Assembly (NCBI GenBank): GCA_021838785.1
Contig: JAKCCV010000009.1
Location: 1 to 64,000, forward strand
Source: Acidobacteriota bacterium
GTDB lineage: Bacteria > Acidobacteriota > Terriglobia > UBA7540
Reading direction: 5' to 3'
Length of the DNA: 64,000 bases
Part shown: positions 34,799 through 43,008 of the stretch, piece by piece
Numbering within the stretch: the first letter of the stretch is position 1
How the letters are laid out: each line of letters starts with the position of its first letter
Program-made: the position numbers and the translations under genes
Notes under the pieces: generated by a model
What the model saw: the letters and a program-made list of their open reading frames with translations, nothing else
Databases searched by the model: none
What the model was told of the DNA's origin: nothing

Positions 34799-36232
34799 AT
34801 GGAATCGAGGCCAATAAAGGCTCTTCTCATTTCGACCTATGAGCTGGGGCGACAGCCGTTGGGCTTAGCCTCGCCACGGGCGTGGCTGACCCGAGCGGGA
34901 GCGTCGGTTACCTGCCTCGATCTTTCGCGCCAGCCTTTGCCCGAGCAAGCTGTGGCGTGCGCTGACTTCATTGCCTTTTACATTCCCATGCACACCGCCA
35001 CGCGGCTGGCGCTGGAGGTGTTGCCGCGCATTCGCAAGCTGAATCCCCGCGCCCACCTCTGCTTTTATGGCCTCTATGCGCCCGTCAACGAGGCGTATCT
35101 GCGCCGGCTGGGGGCGGAAATCATATTGGGCGGCGAGTTTGAAGCGGGCTTGCTCTCCGCGGTCGAGCGGTTGGCCGGCAGCGAACCCTCCCATCAGAGG
35201 GAGCCGGTGATTTCTCTTGCGCGTCAAGCCTTCCTGCCGCCAGACCGCCAAGACCTTCCGCCGCTTGCCCAATACGCCCGCCTGATTCATCCCGACGGCT
35301 CATCCCGCATCACCGGTTACACCGAGGCGAGTCGAGGCTGCAAGCATCTTTGCCGCCATTGTCCGATTGTGCCCGTCTATCACGGCGTGTTTCGAATCAT
35401 CCAGCCCGAGGTGGTGTTAGAAGATATCCGCCGGCAGGTCGCCGTCGGCGCCGAGCACATTACTTTTGGCGATCCCGATTTCTTTAATGGAATTCGTCAT
35501 GCCATCCGATTGGTCCAGTCGCTGCACCAGGAGTTCCCGGAACTAACTTACGACGTCACCATCAAAATCGAGCATTTGCTCCGCCATGCCGAACATCTTC
35601 GAACATTGCGCGAAACCGGCTGCGTGCTCATCACCAGCGCGGCCGAGTCCGTGGAGGATGAAGTTCTCCGCAAGCTTGCGAAAGGCCATACCTACGCCGA
35701 CTTTGCCGCCGCCGTGAGTCTGTGCCGAGAGGCCGGCTTGACGTTGGCACCGACCTTTGTGGCCTTCAGCCCATGGACCACCTTGGACGGTTACCGAACC
35801 TTGCTCGCGCGCCTCGCCGAGCTGGGTCTCATCGAGCAAGTGGCGCCCATTCAATTGGCGATTCGGCTGCTGATTCCTGCCGGTTCGCGCCTGTTGGAGC
35901 TTGAAGAGATTCGCAACGTCGTCGGGCCTTTCGATGAGTCTGCGCTCGTCTATCCGTGGGCGCATCCCGACCCGCGGGTGGACGCCTTGGGCCAGGAGGT
36001 GCTCGAGACCGTGCTCAGAGGAGTGGAGCGAAATCTCAGCCGAGGGGAGATTTTCGAGCAAGCGTGGCGGTGTGCCCATCGCGCCATCGGCCTCTTCGCG
36101 CCGCCCTTGCCCGACACCCGCGATCGCGTGGCGCTGGCCGCCGTCCCGTACTTAACCGAGCCGTGGTACTGCTGAGCGGAACCGACCGGGAGCCAGTTGG
36201 CTCCCTCACAACCAGCGGAAGCCCAGGTCTAA
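34799..36232 (+). CDS. Radical SAM selenoprotein with CUAEP tail (TGA at 36173-36175 read as selenocysteine)
   Basis: The product (477 residues by readthrough) has an N-terminal B12-binding-like domain (about 5-125) that lacks the D-x-H-x-x-G cobalamin motif, then a radical SAM core with CxxxCxxC at Cys181, Cys185 and Cys188 (EASRGCKHLCRHCP) and later radical SAM strands (AEHITFGDPDF, CVLITSAAESVEDEVLRKLAKGH). The ordinary frame ends at residue 458 after EPWYC at TGA. Beyond it the frame reads Ala-Glu-Pro-Thr and continues to TAA at 36230, 4 nt before the ATP-grasp start. Cys-Sec-Ala-Glu-Pro is the tail for which a family of radical SAM (seleno)proteins is named (CUAEP/CCAEP; recalled, not searched). 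A SECIS-type hairpin follows at 36188-36205. Substrate unknown. Confidence 0.85.
36188..36205 (+). promoter_or_regulatory. Candidate bacterial SECIS hairpin
   Basis: GGGAGCC (36188-36194), loop AGTT (36195-36198), GGCTCCC (36199-36205): a perfect 7-bp stem, 12 nt behind the TGA. The loop has a G at position two and starts 19 nt after TGA, within the 16-37 nt range and the G-in-loop rule of bacterial SECIS elements (known from bSECIS surveys). It lies inside the readthrough coding region, as bacterial SECIS elements do. Confidence 0.7.
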
Positions 36233-36236
36233 GCCG

Positions 36237-37565
36237 ATGACGCAGGTAAGAGAAGGAATCTCGTTCGGAGTCTCTGAGCGGCAGAAGCGCGGCAGCTTGC
36301 TGCTGCTCACCACCACCACCGGCTACCAAACCCGTCAATTTGTGGAAGCGGCCCAAAAGATCGGCGTGAGTGTGGTTTTGGGGTCGGATCGTTGTCATCG
36401 CTTGGCGGATCCCTGGCGCGATGGCGCGCTACCGCTCAAATTTGAAAATCCTGACGAATCGGCCGCCAAAATTGTGGACTTCGCCCGGGGCGTTCCCCTG
36501 GCGGGCATCGTGGCCCTGGGCGATTGCACGCCGCCGACCGCGGCTCGTGCCGCCCGCGCCCTAGGATTGCCGTTCCATTCGCCGCAAGCTGCCGACACCT
36601 GCCGGGACAAATACCTCTCTCGCCGCCGACTCGCCGAAGCCGGATTGAAGATTCCGGCTTTTATCCGATACCCAGGAGATGCCAACCCGCGCGACCTCCT
36701 GCCATCGGGTTCTCCGCCCGTCGGTTTCCCCTGCGTGCTGAAGCCGTTGGCGCTTTCGGCCAGCCGCGGAGTGATTCGCGCCAATAATCCCGAACAATTC
36801 ATCAGGGCGTTCGACCGCATCGGCAAGCTCCTTAGCTCGCCTGAAGTGCGGGTTTCACGGCAACCAGCGCACCGCTTTATCCAAGTTGAGGAATATATTG
36901 AGGGTGAAGAGTTCGCCATCGAGGCTGTGGTTGAGCACGGGCGGTTGCGGCTTTTGGCGATTTTTGACAAACCCGACCCGCTGGAGGGCCCCACCTTTGC
37001 AGAAACCATCTACGTGACCCCGTCGCATCTGAGCTTGGCCGCGCAGCAGAAGATAGCAGAAACGCTGGCGGGCGCCGTGCGGGTGCTCGGCCTCGACCAT
37101 GGTCCGGTTCACGCGGAAGTTCGGCTGAACGCGCGGGGCGTCTGGATCCTCGAAGTCGCGGCGCGGCCGATTGGCGGTCTTTGCGCCCGCGCCTTGCGCT
37201 TGCAGTCGCCAAAGTTCGGCCGCTCCCTGACGCTGGAAGAATTGCTCATCCGCCTGGCGCTCGACGAAGACGTTCACGACGCCGAGCGCGAAGCCGCCGC
37301 CGCCGGCGTGATGATGATTCCGGTGTTGGAAGAGGGAATTCTGGAACGCGTGGACGGAGTCGAGGAAGCCAAGCGCATTGCGGGAATCGAGGAAATCGTT
37401 CTCACCTCGCGCCCCGCCGACAAGCTGGTGCCGTGGCCGGAAGGCTCCAGCTATCCGGGGTTCATTTTTGCGCGCGGCGATTCACCGGAATTCGTTGAGC
37501 AGGCGCTTCGCCAGGCTCAGGCCCAACTTCGCTTCGTCGTAACGCCCGCCCTCGCGGTCATTTGA
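36237..37565 (+). CDS. ATP-grasp enzyme with LAL_C2-like C-terminus (amino-acid-ligase type)
   Basis: The 442-residue product has an N-terminal Rossmann-like domain (SLLLLTTTTGYQTRQFVEAAQ), an ATP-grasp core (FPCVLKPLALSASRGVI with the Lys of the ATP site, QVEEYIEGEEFAIEAVVEHG, and GPVHAEVRLNARGVWILEVAARPIGG with the metal-binding E-x-N/A), and a C-terminal segment (GVMMIPVLEEGILERVDGVEEA, then EGSSYPGFIFARG) like that of BacD/L-amino-acid ligases. It would join a carboxylate to an amine via an acyl phosphate. It starts 4 nt after the readthrough stop of the radical SAM gene, so the two form a unit. Substrates unknown. Confidence 0.85.
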   Translation: MTQVREGISFGVSERQKRGSLLLLTTTTGYQTRQFVEAAQKIGVSVVLGSDRCHRLADPWRDGALPLKFENPDESAAKIVDFARGVPLAGIVALGDCTPPTAARAARALGLPFHSPQAADTCRDKYLSRRRLAEAGLKIPAFIRYPGDANPRDLLPSGSPPVGFPCVLKPLALSASRGVIRANNPEQFIRAFDRIGKLLSSPEVRVSRQPAHRFIQVEEYIEGEEFAIEAVVEHGRLRLLAIFDKPDPLEGPTFAETIYVTPSHLSLAAQQKIAETLAGAVRVLGLDHGPVHAEVRLNARGVWILEVAARPIGGLCARALRLQSPKFGRSLTLEELLIRLALDEDVHDAEREAAAAGVMMIPVLEEGILERVDGVEEAKRIAGIEEIVLTSRPADKLVPWPEGSSYPGFIFARGDSPEFVEQALRQAQAQLRFVVTPALAVI

Positions 37566-37681
37566 AGCGGTGCGTTCACGGCAGAGAGGGCTGCACCCTC
37601 GCTCCGCCGCGCGACGAGGCGGTTCGCACCGTCTTGCCCAAGCGGCCGGGCTGCGCGGAGGACCCTGGCGGGCCGCATCGT

Positions 37682-37963
37682 TCAGCCTTTTTTCCGTTGG
37701 GGAACGTAACCGGGGGGAAGCGCGGCGCCCTCACCAAAGAAAAACTGCTCCATTTGGCTGGCGATCAGTTCTTGCGCCTCTTTGGTGGAAGGATTGAGGC
37801 GATACTCGTTAATAATCATCTTGAGGTGTTCGAGCCACAACTTCCAGGCTTCTTGCGAGACGTTTTGATAAATCCGCTCGCCCAGCTCGCCCGGCCAGGG
37901 AGGCTCCTCGAGCCCGGGAAGTTCCCGACCAAATTTCACGCATTGCACCATTCGCACAGCCAC
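37682..37963 (-). CDS. yggX: YggX family Fe(II) trafficking / oxidative-damage protection protein
   Basis: The 93-residue protein matches Ygg[37 protein letters not shown] and [28 protein letters not shown], with the conserved Cys near residue 8. YggX helps protect Fe-S proteins from oxidative damage; its exact chemistry is unsettled. The start GTG 37963 is supported by AGGGAGG six nucleotides upstream; ATG 37951 is inside it. A TATAAT (38044-38039) lies about 70 nt upstream. Confidence 0.9.
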   Translation of the reverse strand: MAVRMVQCVKFGRELPGLEEPPWPGELGERIYQNVSQEAWKLWLEHLKMIINEYRLNPSTKEAQELIASQMEQFFFGEGAALPPGYVPQRKKG

Positions 37964-38038
37964 GGAGGACCTCCCTCTCTCTTGGAACCCATCGCTTGCC
38001 GAAACAGGGCGGGCAGCTTCGCCGAACCTTCACCCGCC

Positions 38039-38044
38039 ATTATA
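38039..38044 (-). promoter_or_regulatory. -10 box of yggX
   Basis: TATAAT on the minus strand, about 75 nt upstream of the GTG start; a weak GTGAAG -35 (18-nt spacer) precedes it. Confidence 0.4.
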
Positions 38045-38101
38045 TCGTAAAACGAGAAGCCGCTTCACTGCCGTTCGAGCGTCCGGGTCAGTTCGATGGG
38101 A

Positions 38102-39634
38102 TTACGCCCAATAATTTCGGTCGAGCGAACGGTACTGAATGGCTTCCGAAATGTGCTCGGCGGATATTTCTTCCGCCCCCGCCAGGTCGGCGATGGTTCG
38201 CGAAACCTTGAGAATGCGGTCGTGAGCGCGCGCCGAAAGCCCCAGGCGCGTCATGGCGCTCTCCAGCAAGCGCTCGCATTCGGCCGAGAGATTGCCGTAG
38301 CGCCGAAGCTGTCGCGGACTCATTTGGGCGTTGCAGAAAATCTTTTCGCCTTGGAAGCGCTCCAGTTGCCGTTCTCTTGCCTTGATGACCCGCTCGCGGA
38401 TTTCGGCCGAGCCTTCCCCGCCGCTGCCTTGCCGCAATTCCGAATACCTCACCGCGGGCATGTCAATATGAATGTCAATGCGGTCGAGCAACGGCCCGGA
38501 GATGCGAGAGACATACCGTTGAATCATCGGGGGCGTGCAGGTGCACTCCCGCGAAGGGTCGTTCAAGAATCCGCAGGGGCAAGGATTCATGGCCGCGGCC
38601 AGCATGAAGCGCGAAGGAAACGTGATGGACATGGCGGCGCGGGAAATCGTGACCAGGCCATCCTCCAGGGGCTGTCGCAAGACCTCAAGCACGTTGCGGG
38701 CAAACTCCGGAAGCTCATCCAAAAACAGAATCCCGTTGTGCGCCAAACTCACCTCGCCCGGCCGTGGCACGGCGCCGCCGCCAATCAGCCCGGCGTCGGA
38801 AACGGTGTGGTGCGGAGCGCGGAACGGCCGAGTTCCCACCAGACCAGCGCCGGGTTCAAGCAGCCCGGCCACGCTGTGAATCTTGGTGGTTTGAATCGCT
38901 TCTTCAAACGTGAGCGGCGGCAGAATGGTGGGAATGCGCTTGGCCAGCATCGTCTTGCCGGCGCCGGGCGGGCCAATCATCAGGATGTTGTGGCCGCCCG
39001 CGGTCGCCACCTCGATGGCTCGCTTGGCGTGGAGTTGTCCTTTGACGTCGCGGAAATCCACATTGTATTGGCTGGCGCGGTCCAGCATCTCCGAGGCGTT
39101 CACCTGAACAGGAGCAAAGCCGCGCGTCTCGTTGACAAAATCGAGAACCTCCGGCAGCGTCCGCAGGCCGTAAACCTCCACCCCCTGCACTACAGCCGCT
39201 TCGGGAGCGTTCTCCGCCGGCACCACCAGGCGACGAATCCCTTTATGCCGCGCCATCCCCGCAATCGAGAGCGCCCCCTTGATGGGTCGCAAGCCGCCGT
39301 CCAGCGAAAGCTCGCCCAAAAATAGATGCTGCTTGAGTTCGTTTTTTAGAACCACCCCGGTTGTCCCCAAGATGCCGAGCGCAATGGGCAGGTCAAAACC
39401 GGAACCTTCCTTCTTGACGTCCGCGGGGGCCAGATTGACGGTGATGTTCTGAAAAGGAAAGTCAAGGCCGCAATTTTTAATGGCGGACCTAATGCGCTCG
39501 CGACTCTCGCGCACCGCGGCGTCCGGCAGACCGACCGTGGTAAAAATGCCGTTGCCCGCTGAGACGTCCACTTCCACCTCAACCAGGTAAGCATCAATTC
39601 CATACGTCGCGGCACTGAAGGTTTTGAAAAGCAT
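38102..39634 (-). CDS. YifB/ComM-like Mg-chelatase-family AAA ATPase
   Basis: About 510 residues. The N-terminal Lon-like S16 fold ([27 protein letters not shown]) is followed by a Mg-chelatase AAA module: Walker [18 protein letters not shown], Walker [16 protein letters not shown], and a sensor region ([18 protein letters not shown]) with the Cys cluster C-P-C-G...C-x-C typical of the family. A C-terminal winged helix ([21 protein letters not shown]) closes it. ComM promotes branch migration during integration of taken-up DNA in naturally competent bacteria; here the role is inferred. Start ATG 39634 rather than the upstream TTG. Confidence 0.93.
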   Translation of the reverse strand: MLFKTFSAATYGIDAYLVEVEVDVSAGNGIFTTVGLPDAAVRESRERIRSAIKNCGLDFPFQNITVNLAPADVKKEGSGFDLPIALGILGTTGVVLKNELKQHLFLGELSLDGGLRPIKGALSIAGMARHKGIRRLVVPAENAPEAAVVQGVEVYGLRTLPEVLDFVNETRGFAPVQVNASEMLDRASQYNVDFRDVKGQLHAKRAIEVATAGGHNILMIGPPGAGKTMLAKRIPTILPPLTFEEAIQTTKIHSVAGLLEPGAGLVGTRPFRAPHHTVSDAGLIGGGAVPRPGEVSLAHNGILFLDELPEFARNVLEVLRQPLEDGLVTISRAAMSITFPSRFMLAAAMNPCPCGFLNDPSRECTCTPPMIQRYVSRISGPLLDRIDIHIDMPAVRYSELRQGSGGEGSAEIRERVIKARERQLERFQGEKIFCNAQMSPRQLRRYGNLSAECERLLESAMTRLGLSARAHDRILKVSRTIADLAGAEEISAEHISEAIQYRSLDRNYWA

Positions 39635-39711
39635 CAGACAGTGTTCCAACCAACCGGTAGCGCGAGGACTCGCTAAACTTCCCTGTTGTCACGCAACTCG
39701 CGCGCGGGCGA

Positions 39712-39717
39712 ATTATA
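39712..39717 (-). promoter_or_regulatory. -10 box of the ComM-like gene
   Basis: TATAAT on the minus strand, about 78 nt upstream of ATG 39634; no clear -35. Confidence 0.4.
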
Positions 39718-39817
39718 ACAGATATGCTGGAGGAGTGTTGGAGATCGGCTTAGAACGCGACAGGCCAGCAGGCCCGCCAGCCGAATCTCCCTCTGAGCCC
39801 GTGTCGCACCCGCGCAT

Positions 39818-40687
39818 TCAGGCGGCGTGGCGGGGCTGGGTCGGTTGAGCGGGGTGGCGCGGGCGCGGCTGGCAGCGCGGGCAGTAATGGCTGCTTCGTC
39901 CGGCTACCGTCAGGCGGCGAATCGCTCGGCGGCAGCGGCGGCAGGGCTTCCCCTCGCGCCCGTAAACGTTGAGGCGCCGCTGATAACTTCCAGGCCGGCC
40001 TTCGATATCAAGGTAGTCGCGGAAACTTGTGCCTTGGAGTTCCACGGCACGCCGCAGCACCTTTTGGATTGCCTGATGGAGCCGCAAAAGGCTTTGGCGC
40101 GAGAGTCGGCCCGGCCGGGCGAGCGGATGAATCCGCGCCGCGTACAATGCCTCATCCGCATAAATATTGCCCACGCCGGCCAGCCATCGTTGATTGAGGA
40201 GCCAGCTTTTGACGGCTCCGCGGCGGCCTTGGGCGGCGCGCCAAAATGCTTCCGGCGCGATCTGTTCCGCATCCGGTCCCAGCTTGGCGAGCACCGCGTC
40301 CAGTTCGGCGCGCGTGCAGAGGCGAAGTCGGCCGAAGCGCCGGGCGTCTCGGAAGCGAATTTCCTTGTCCGCGCCATCAAGCCCCAATCGAACGTGGGTG
40401 TGGGCTTCGAGCGGCTCCGCACGGTCGCGGACGGTGACCTGACCCGTCATGCCGAGCCTCAACATCAAAAAGAGGAGGTCGCCGTCGCGGCGCTCAAGCC
40501 CCAGCGCCAAGACCTTTCCCTTCCGCTCAATTGAGCAAATGCGCCGACCACAGATTCGTCCTTCAAAAACCGCCGGCGGAGTCAGCAGAACCCCCGGGTG
40601 AAGCACTTCAACGCGCGTGATGGAGCGCCCCAGCGCGCGCTCGCGCAAGCCGCGCGCCACCGTTTCAACTTCAGGAAGTTCAGGCAT
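39818..40687 (-). CDS. mutM: Formamidopyrimidine-DNA glycosylase (Fpg/MutM)
   Basis: The 289-residue enzyme starts MPELPEVETVARGL, so the catalytic Pro (after Met removal) and Glu are present. Later come the conserved Lys-bearing RKGKVLALGL, the H2TH region NQRWLAGVGNIYADEALYAA and the zinc finger CRRCRRAIRRLTVAGRSSHYCPRC (C-x-x-C...C-x-x-C). It excises oxidised purines such as 8-oxoguanine and cleaves the AP site. Slightly longer than the usual about 270 because of a Pro/Arg-rich C-terminal tail. Gap of 53 nt to the Rieske gene on the same strand. Confidence 0.95.
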   Translation of the reverse strand: MPELPEVETVARGLRERALGRSITRVEVLHPGVLLTPPAVFEGRICGRRICSIERKGKVLALGLERRDGDLLFLMLRLGMTGQVTVRDRAEPLEAHTHVRLGLDGADKEIRFRDARRFGRLRLCTRAELDAVLAKLGPDAEQIAPEAFWRAAQGRRGAVKSWLLNQRWLAGVGNIYADEALYAARIHPLARPGRLSRQSLLRLHQAIQKVLRRAVELQGTSFRDYLDIEGRPGSYQRRLNVYGREGKPCRRCRRAIRRLTVAGRSSHYCPRCQPRPRHPAQPTQPRHAA

Positions 40688-40740
40688 GTTGGCGAGGGTA
40701 AGGAGATGCCGTTCGAGAAATTTCCGGCAGGGCCTCGGGA

Positions 40741-41046
40741 TTACACAGCCACCTTAATTTCATCGCCCTCCACTTGCACGGGGTAGGTGGCGAGTTTCAA
40801 TGTTTTGTCATCCAGATTCTCTCCCGTGCGGACGTCATATTCCCACATATGCCAGGGGCAGGTGATGACGTAGCCTTGCAGGGTCCCTTCACCGAGCGGC
40901 CCGCCCTGGTGGAGGCAGGTGTTATCGGTAGCGTAAATCTTACCGTCCACGTTATAGAGGGCAATCTCCTTCCCGTTAACCTCGACCGTCTTGGCGGTTC
41001 CAACGGCTAATTCGTTAAGCTTCGCCACCGTCACAAATTCAGCCAT
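40741..41046 (-). CDS. Rieske-type [2Fe-2S] ferredoxin
   Basis: The 101-residue protein has the Rieske ligands C-x-H and C-x-x-H: TCLHQGGPLGEG and ITCPWHMWEYDVRTG. This single-domain, soluble form (BphF/NirD small-subunit-like) transfers electrons in the cytoplasm, usually to an oxygenase or reductase; no partner lies beside it. It is followed by mutM and preceded by nuoB, same strand, 84 nt gap. The start is ATG 41046 with GGAG-type site upstream. Confidence 0.92.
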   Translation of the reverse strand: MAEFVTVAKLNELAVGTAKTVEVNGKEIALYNVDGKIYATDNTCLHQGGPLGEGTLQGYVITCPWHMWEYDVRTGENLDDKTLKLATYPVQVEGDEIKVAV

Positions 41047-41130
41047 CGTTGCTCCTCCACGCCCACTTGGCCGGTGCCGTCCGACACGTCGCGGCCGCTA
41101 CCGTTCCTTCCGGCTGTCAAAAGTTAAAGG

Positions 41131-41715
41131 CTACCCAAGCCGAACCAGTTCCGGTGTTCCCGCCTTGCCGATTCGAACCGATCGTTTGAACTCTTCGAGC
41201 ATGGATTCATCCAGGCGGACGTCCGTCGGCCGCTTAAAGCGAGGGTCCACGCTCATCCGGTCAATCTTCTCTTGGAGCTTGAGCAGGCCGTAAAACAGAT
41301 TTTCCGGGCGGGGCGGGCAGCCCACCACATAGACGTCAACCGGAACGATCTTGTCCACGCCCTGCAAAACCGCGTAAGTATTGAACGGCCCCCCGACGCT
41401 CGAGCAGGCGCCCATGGAAATGCACCACTTGGGCTCAGGCATCTGCTCCCAAATGCGCTTCAACACCGGAGCCATCTTCAGCGTCACGGTGCCGGCCACA
41501 ATCATCAAGTCCGCCTGCCGAGGGCTTGGGCGGAACACTTCCGCTCCAAATCGCGCCATGTCAAAGCGCGAGGTGGTCGAGGCAATCATCTCAATGGCGC
41601 AGCACGCCAAGCCAAACGTCAGCGGCCAGAGCGCCGACTTCCGCGCCCAGTTGAAAACATGATCCACCGTCGAGATGACAAAGTTCTTGTCGTGACGACT
41701 TTCGCTCAAATCCAT
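41131..41715 (-). CDS. nuoB: NADH-quinone oxidoreductase subunit B-like protein (NuoB)
   Basis: The 194-residue protein has the N2 cluster ligands: tandem Cys in [12 protein letters not shown], Cys in [11 protein letters not shown] and Cys in [16 protein letters not shown], so complex-I type 4Fe-4S binding should work. The segment [18 protein letters not shown] is also conserved. NuoB joins the peripheral and membrane arms of complex I, at the quinone site. No other nuo gene lies in the window; it stands alone between the Rieske gene and a divergent gluconate-dehydrogenase-like pair, behind its own TATAAT box (41754-41749). Confidence 0.93.
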   Translation of the reverse strand: MDLSESRHDKNFVISTVDHVFNWARKSALWPLTFGLACCAIEMIASTTSRFDMARFGAEVFRPSPRQADLMIVAGTVTLKMAPVLKRIWEQMPEPKWCISMGACSSVGGPFNTYAVLQGVDKIVPVDVYVVGCPPRPENLFYGLLKLQEKIDRMSVDPRFKRPTDVRLDESMLEEFKRSVRIGKAGTPELVRLG

Positions 41716-41748
41716 GACGGAGCCTCAACCGGAATCACGATGCCTTTC

Positions 41749-41754
41749 ATTATA
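41749..41754 (-). promoter_or_regulatory. -10 box of nuoB
   Basis: TATAAT on the minus strand, about 34 nt before ATG 41715, with the same flank GCGATATAATG as at uvrB. The -35 is not clear. Confidence 0.45.
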
Positions 41755-41849
41755 TCGCGGCCACGCGCGCTCGGCTCGATGAATTTCCCGCCCCCCGCGA
41801 CCCCGCGCGGGCGCACAGTCGCCGACGACGCGGGCGCAGATTTGTTTGC

Positions 41850-41878
41850 TTGATTTCCTGCGTGGGAATGATTAGTAT
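41850..41878 (+). promoter_or_regulatory. Promoter of the gluconate-dehydrogenase-subunit-3-like gene
   Basis: TTGATT (41850-41855), 17 nt, TAGTAT (41873-41878); start codon 36 nt downstream. Confidence 0.55.
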
Positions 41879-41914
41879 GACGCTTTCCAGGGTGGTGCCC
41901 ACAAGCCAACGGCG

Positions 41915-42541
41915 ATGAAGACTCAACCCGACCAACGGCCTCAGCCGACCCGCCGCGCCGCGCTCAAAACCATGGCCGCGAGCGCCGGAGCTGCGGTGGG
42001 CCTGCCGGTGATTCAGCCCCACGCTGCACCTCTGAACGCTGCGACTCCTCCGCATCCGGTCAGCGCCAGCCATCCGATTCACAGCCCGAACTGGAAACCC
42101 AAATTCTTCGACGACCATCAGAATCAGATGGTGGAGATGCTGACCGAGTTGATTATCCCGACAACCGATTCCCCCGGCGCCAAGGCCGCTCAGGTGAACC
42201 GCTTCATTGATCTTTGGATGAATGATGAAGACGCGGACAAACAGCGAGAGTTTTTGGAAGGCTTAAGTTGGTTGGACGGTCGGAGCCTTCAACTCCACCG
42301 CAAGCCTTTTACCGATCTCACCGCCGACGAGCAGACGAACATTCTGCGTCCGCTCGCCGACCCTGACGGCCAAAATCCCAAAGACGCTATCGGCATTCGC
42401 TTTTTCCAAACCCTAAAAGACATGACCATTTTCGGTTACTACACCTCCGAAATCGGCCTGGAGCAGGACTTGCATTACGTGGGGGACGAATATCACAACG
42501 AATTCCCCGGCGCTTGCACTCACTCTGAACATCAAAGCTGA
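41915..42541 (+). CDS. Gluconate 2-dehydrogenase subunit 3-like protein, Tat-exported
   Basis: The 208-residue product has a twin-arginine signal (PTRRAALKTMAASAGAAVGL). The mature part has the family pattern MVEMLTELIIPTTDSPGAKAAQVNRFIDLWM, then LDGRSLQLHRKPFTDLTADEQ and FFQTLKDMTIFGYYTSEIG. Known subunit 3 proteins assist a GMC-type catalytic subunit and a cytochrome c. Here the small cytochrome follows 7 nt later but no GMC oxidoreductase is present; the next gene is a Gfo/Idh/MocA oxidoreductase. The partner of this protein is therefore unknown. Confidence 0.9.
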   Translation: MKTQPDQRPQPTRRAALKTMAASAGAAVGLPVIQPHAAPLNAATPPHPVSASHPIHSPNWKPKFFDDHQNQMVEMLTELIIPTTDSPGAKAAQVNRFIDLWMNDEDADKQREFLEGLSWLDGRSLQLHRKPFTDLTADEQTNILRPLADPDGQNPKDAIGIRFFQTLKDMTIFGYYTSEIGLEQDLHYVGDEYHNEFPGACTHSEHQS

Positions 42542-42548
42542 GGTTGCC

Positions 42549-42908
42549 ATGCACTCAAAAGGTCTCAAGGTAATTTTTGCATTCCTCGCGCTGCCGGCAT
42601 TGGCCGCGCTTTCTTTTGGAGCGGGCGCCAAGCCCAACGGCGAGGCCATCTTCCATGAAAAATGCGCCATGTGCCACGGTATGGACGGCAAAGGCTATGC
42701 GGCCATCCACACGCCCAACTTCACCGATCCCAAATGGCAGGCCGCTCATCCCGAAAAGGAGCGCCTGGAGGCTCTCGAAAACGGCGTCAAGGGGACGGCC
42801 ATGCTGTCCTTCAAAGGCAAACTCAGCCCGGCGGAGATGCACGCGGTTCTCGATTACATCCGCTCCCTCGGTGCCAAGCCCGCTAAAAGCTCAGCCAAGA
42901 AAAAGTAG
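42549..42908 (+). CDS. Small class I cytochrome c, exported
   Basis: The 119-residue protein has a signal peptide (MHSKGLKVIFAFLALPALAA) and one haem site CAMCHG (Cys-x-x-Cys-His); a Met in the C-terminal part (AMLSFKGKLSPAEMHAVLDYIRSL) may be the distal ligand. It carries electrons in the periplasm. Cotranscribed with the subunit-3-like gene (gap 7 nt), so the two likely work together. Confidence 0.92.
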   Translation: MHSKGLKVIFAFLALPALAALSFGAGAKPNGEAIFHEKCAMCHGMDGKGYAAIHTPNFTDPKWQAAHPEKERLEALENGVKGTAMLSFKGKLSPAEMHAVLDYIRSLGAKPAKSSAKKK

Positions 42909-43008
42909 TCGGCGTGCCGCGCGTCATCGGTGATTGAGCGAGGAAGAGACGGGCGGCATGGGTTTCACAACTTTCTCGCTCATCTGTCATCGTCGGGGGG
43001 AAAAGTTC

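Noticed and set aside
36176-36232. Treating 36176-36232 as plain intergenic DNA after a TGA stop
   Set aside because: Codon reading (Ala-Glu-Pro), hairpin position and distance to the next gene all favour readthrough.
38096-39325. 409-residue plus-strand frame opposite the ComM-like gene
   Set aside because: Shadow of a conserved AAA ATPase; composition is non-protein-like.
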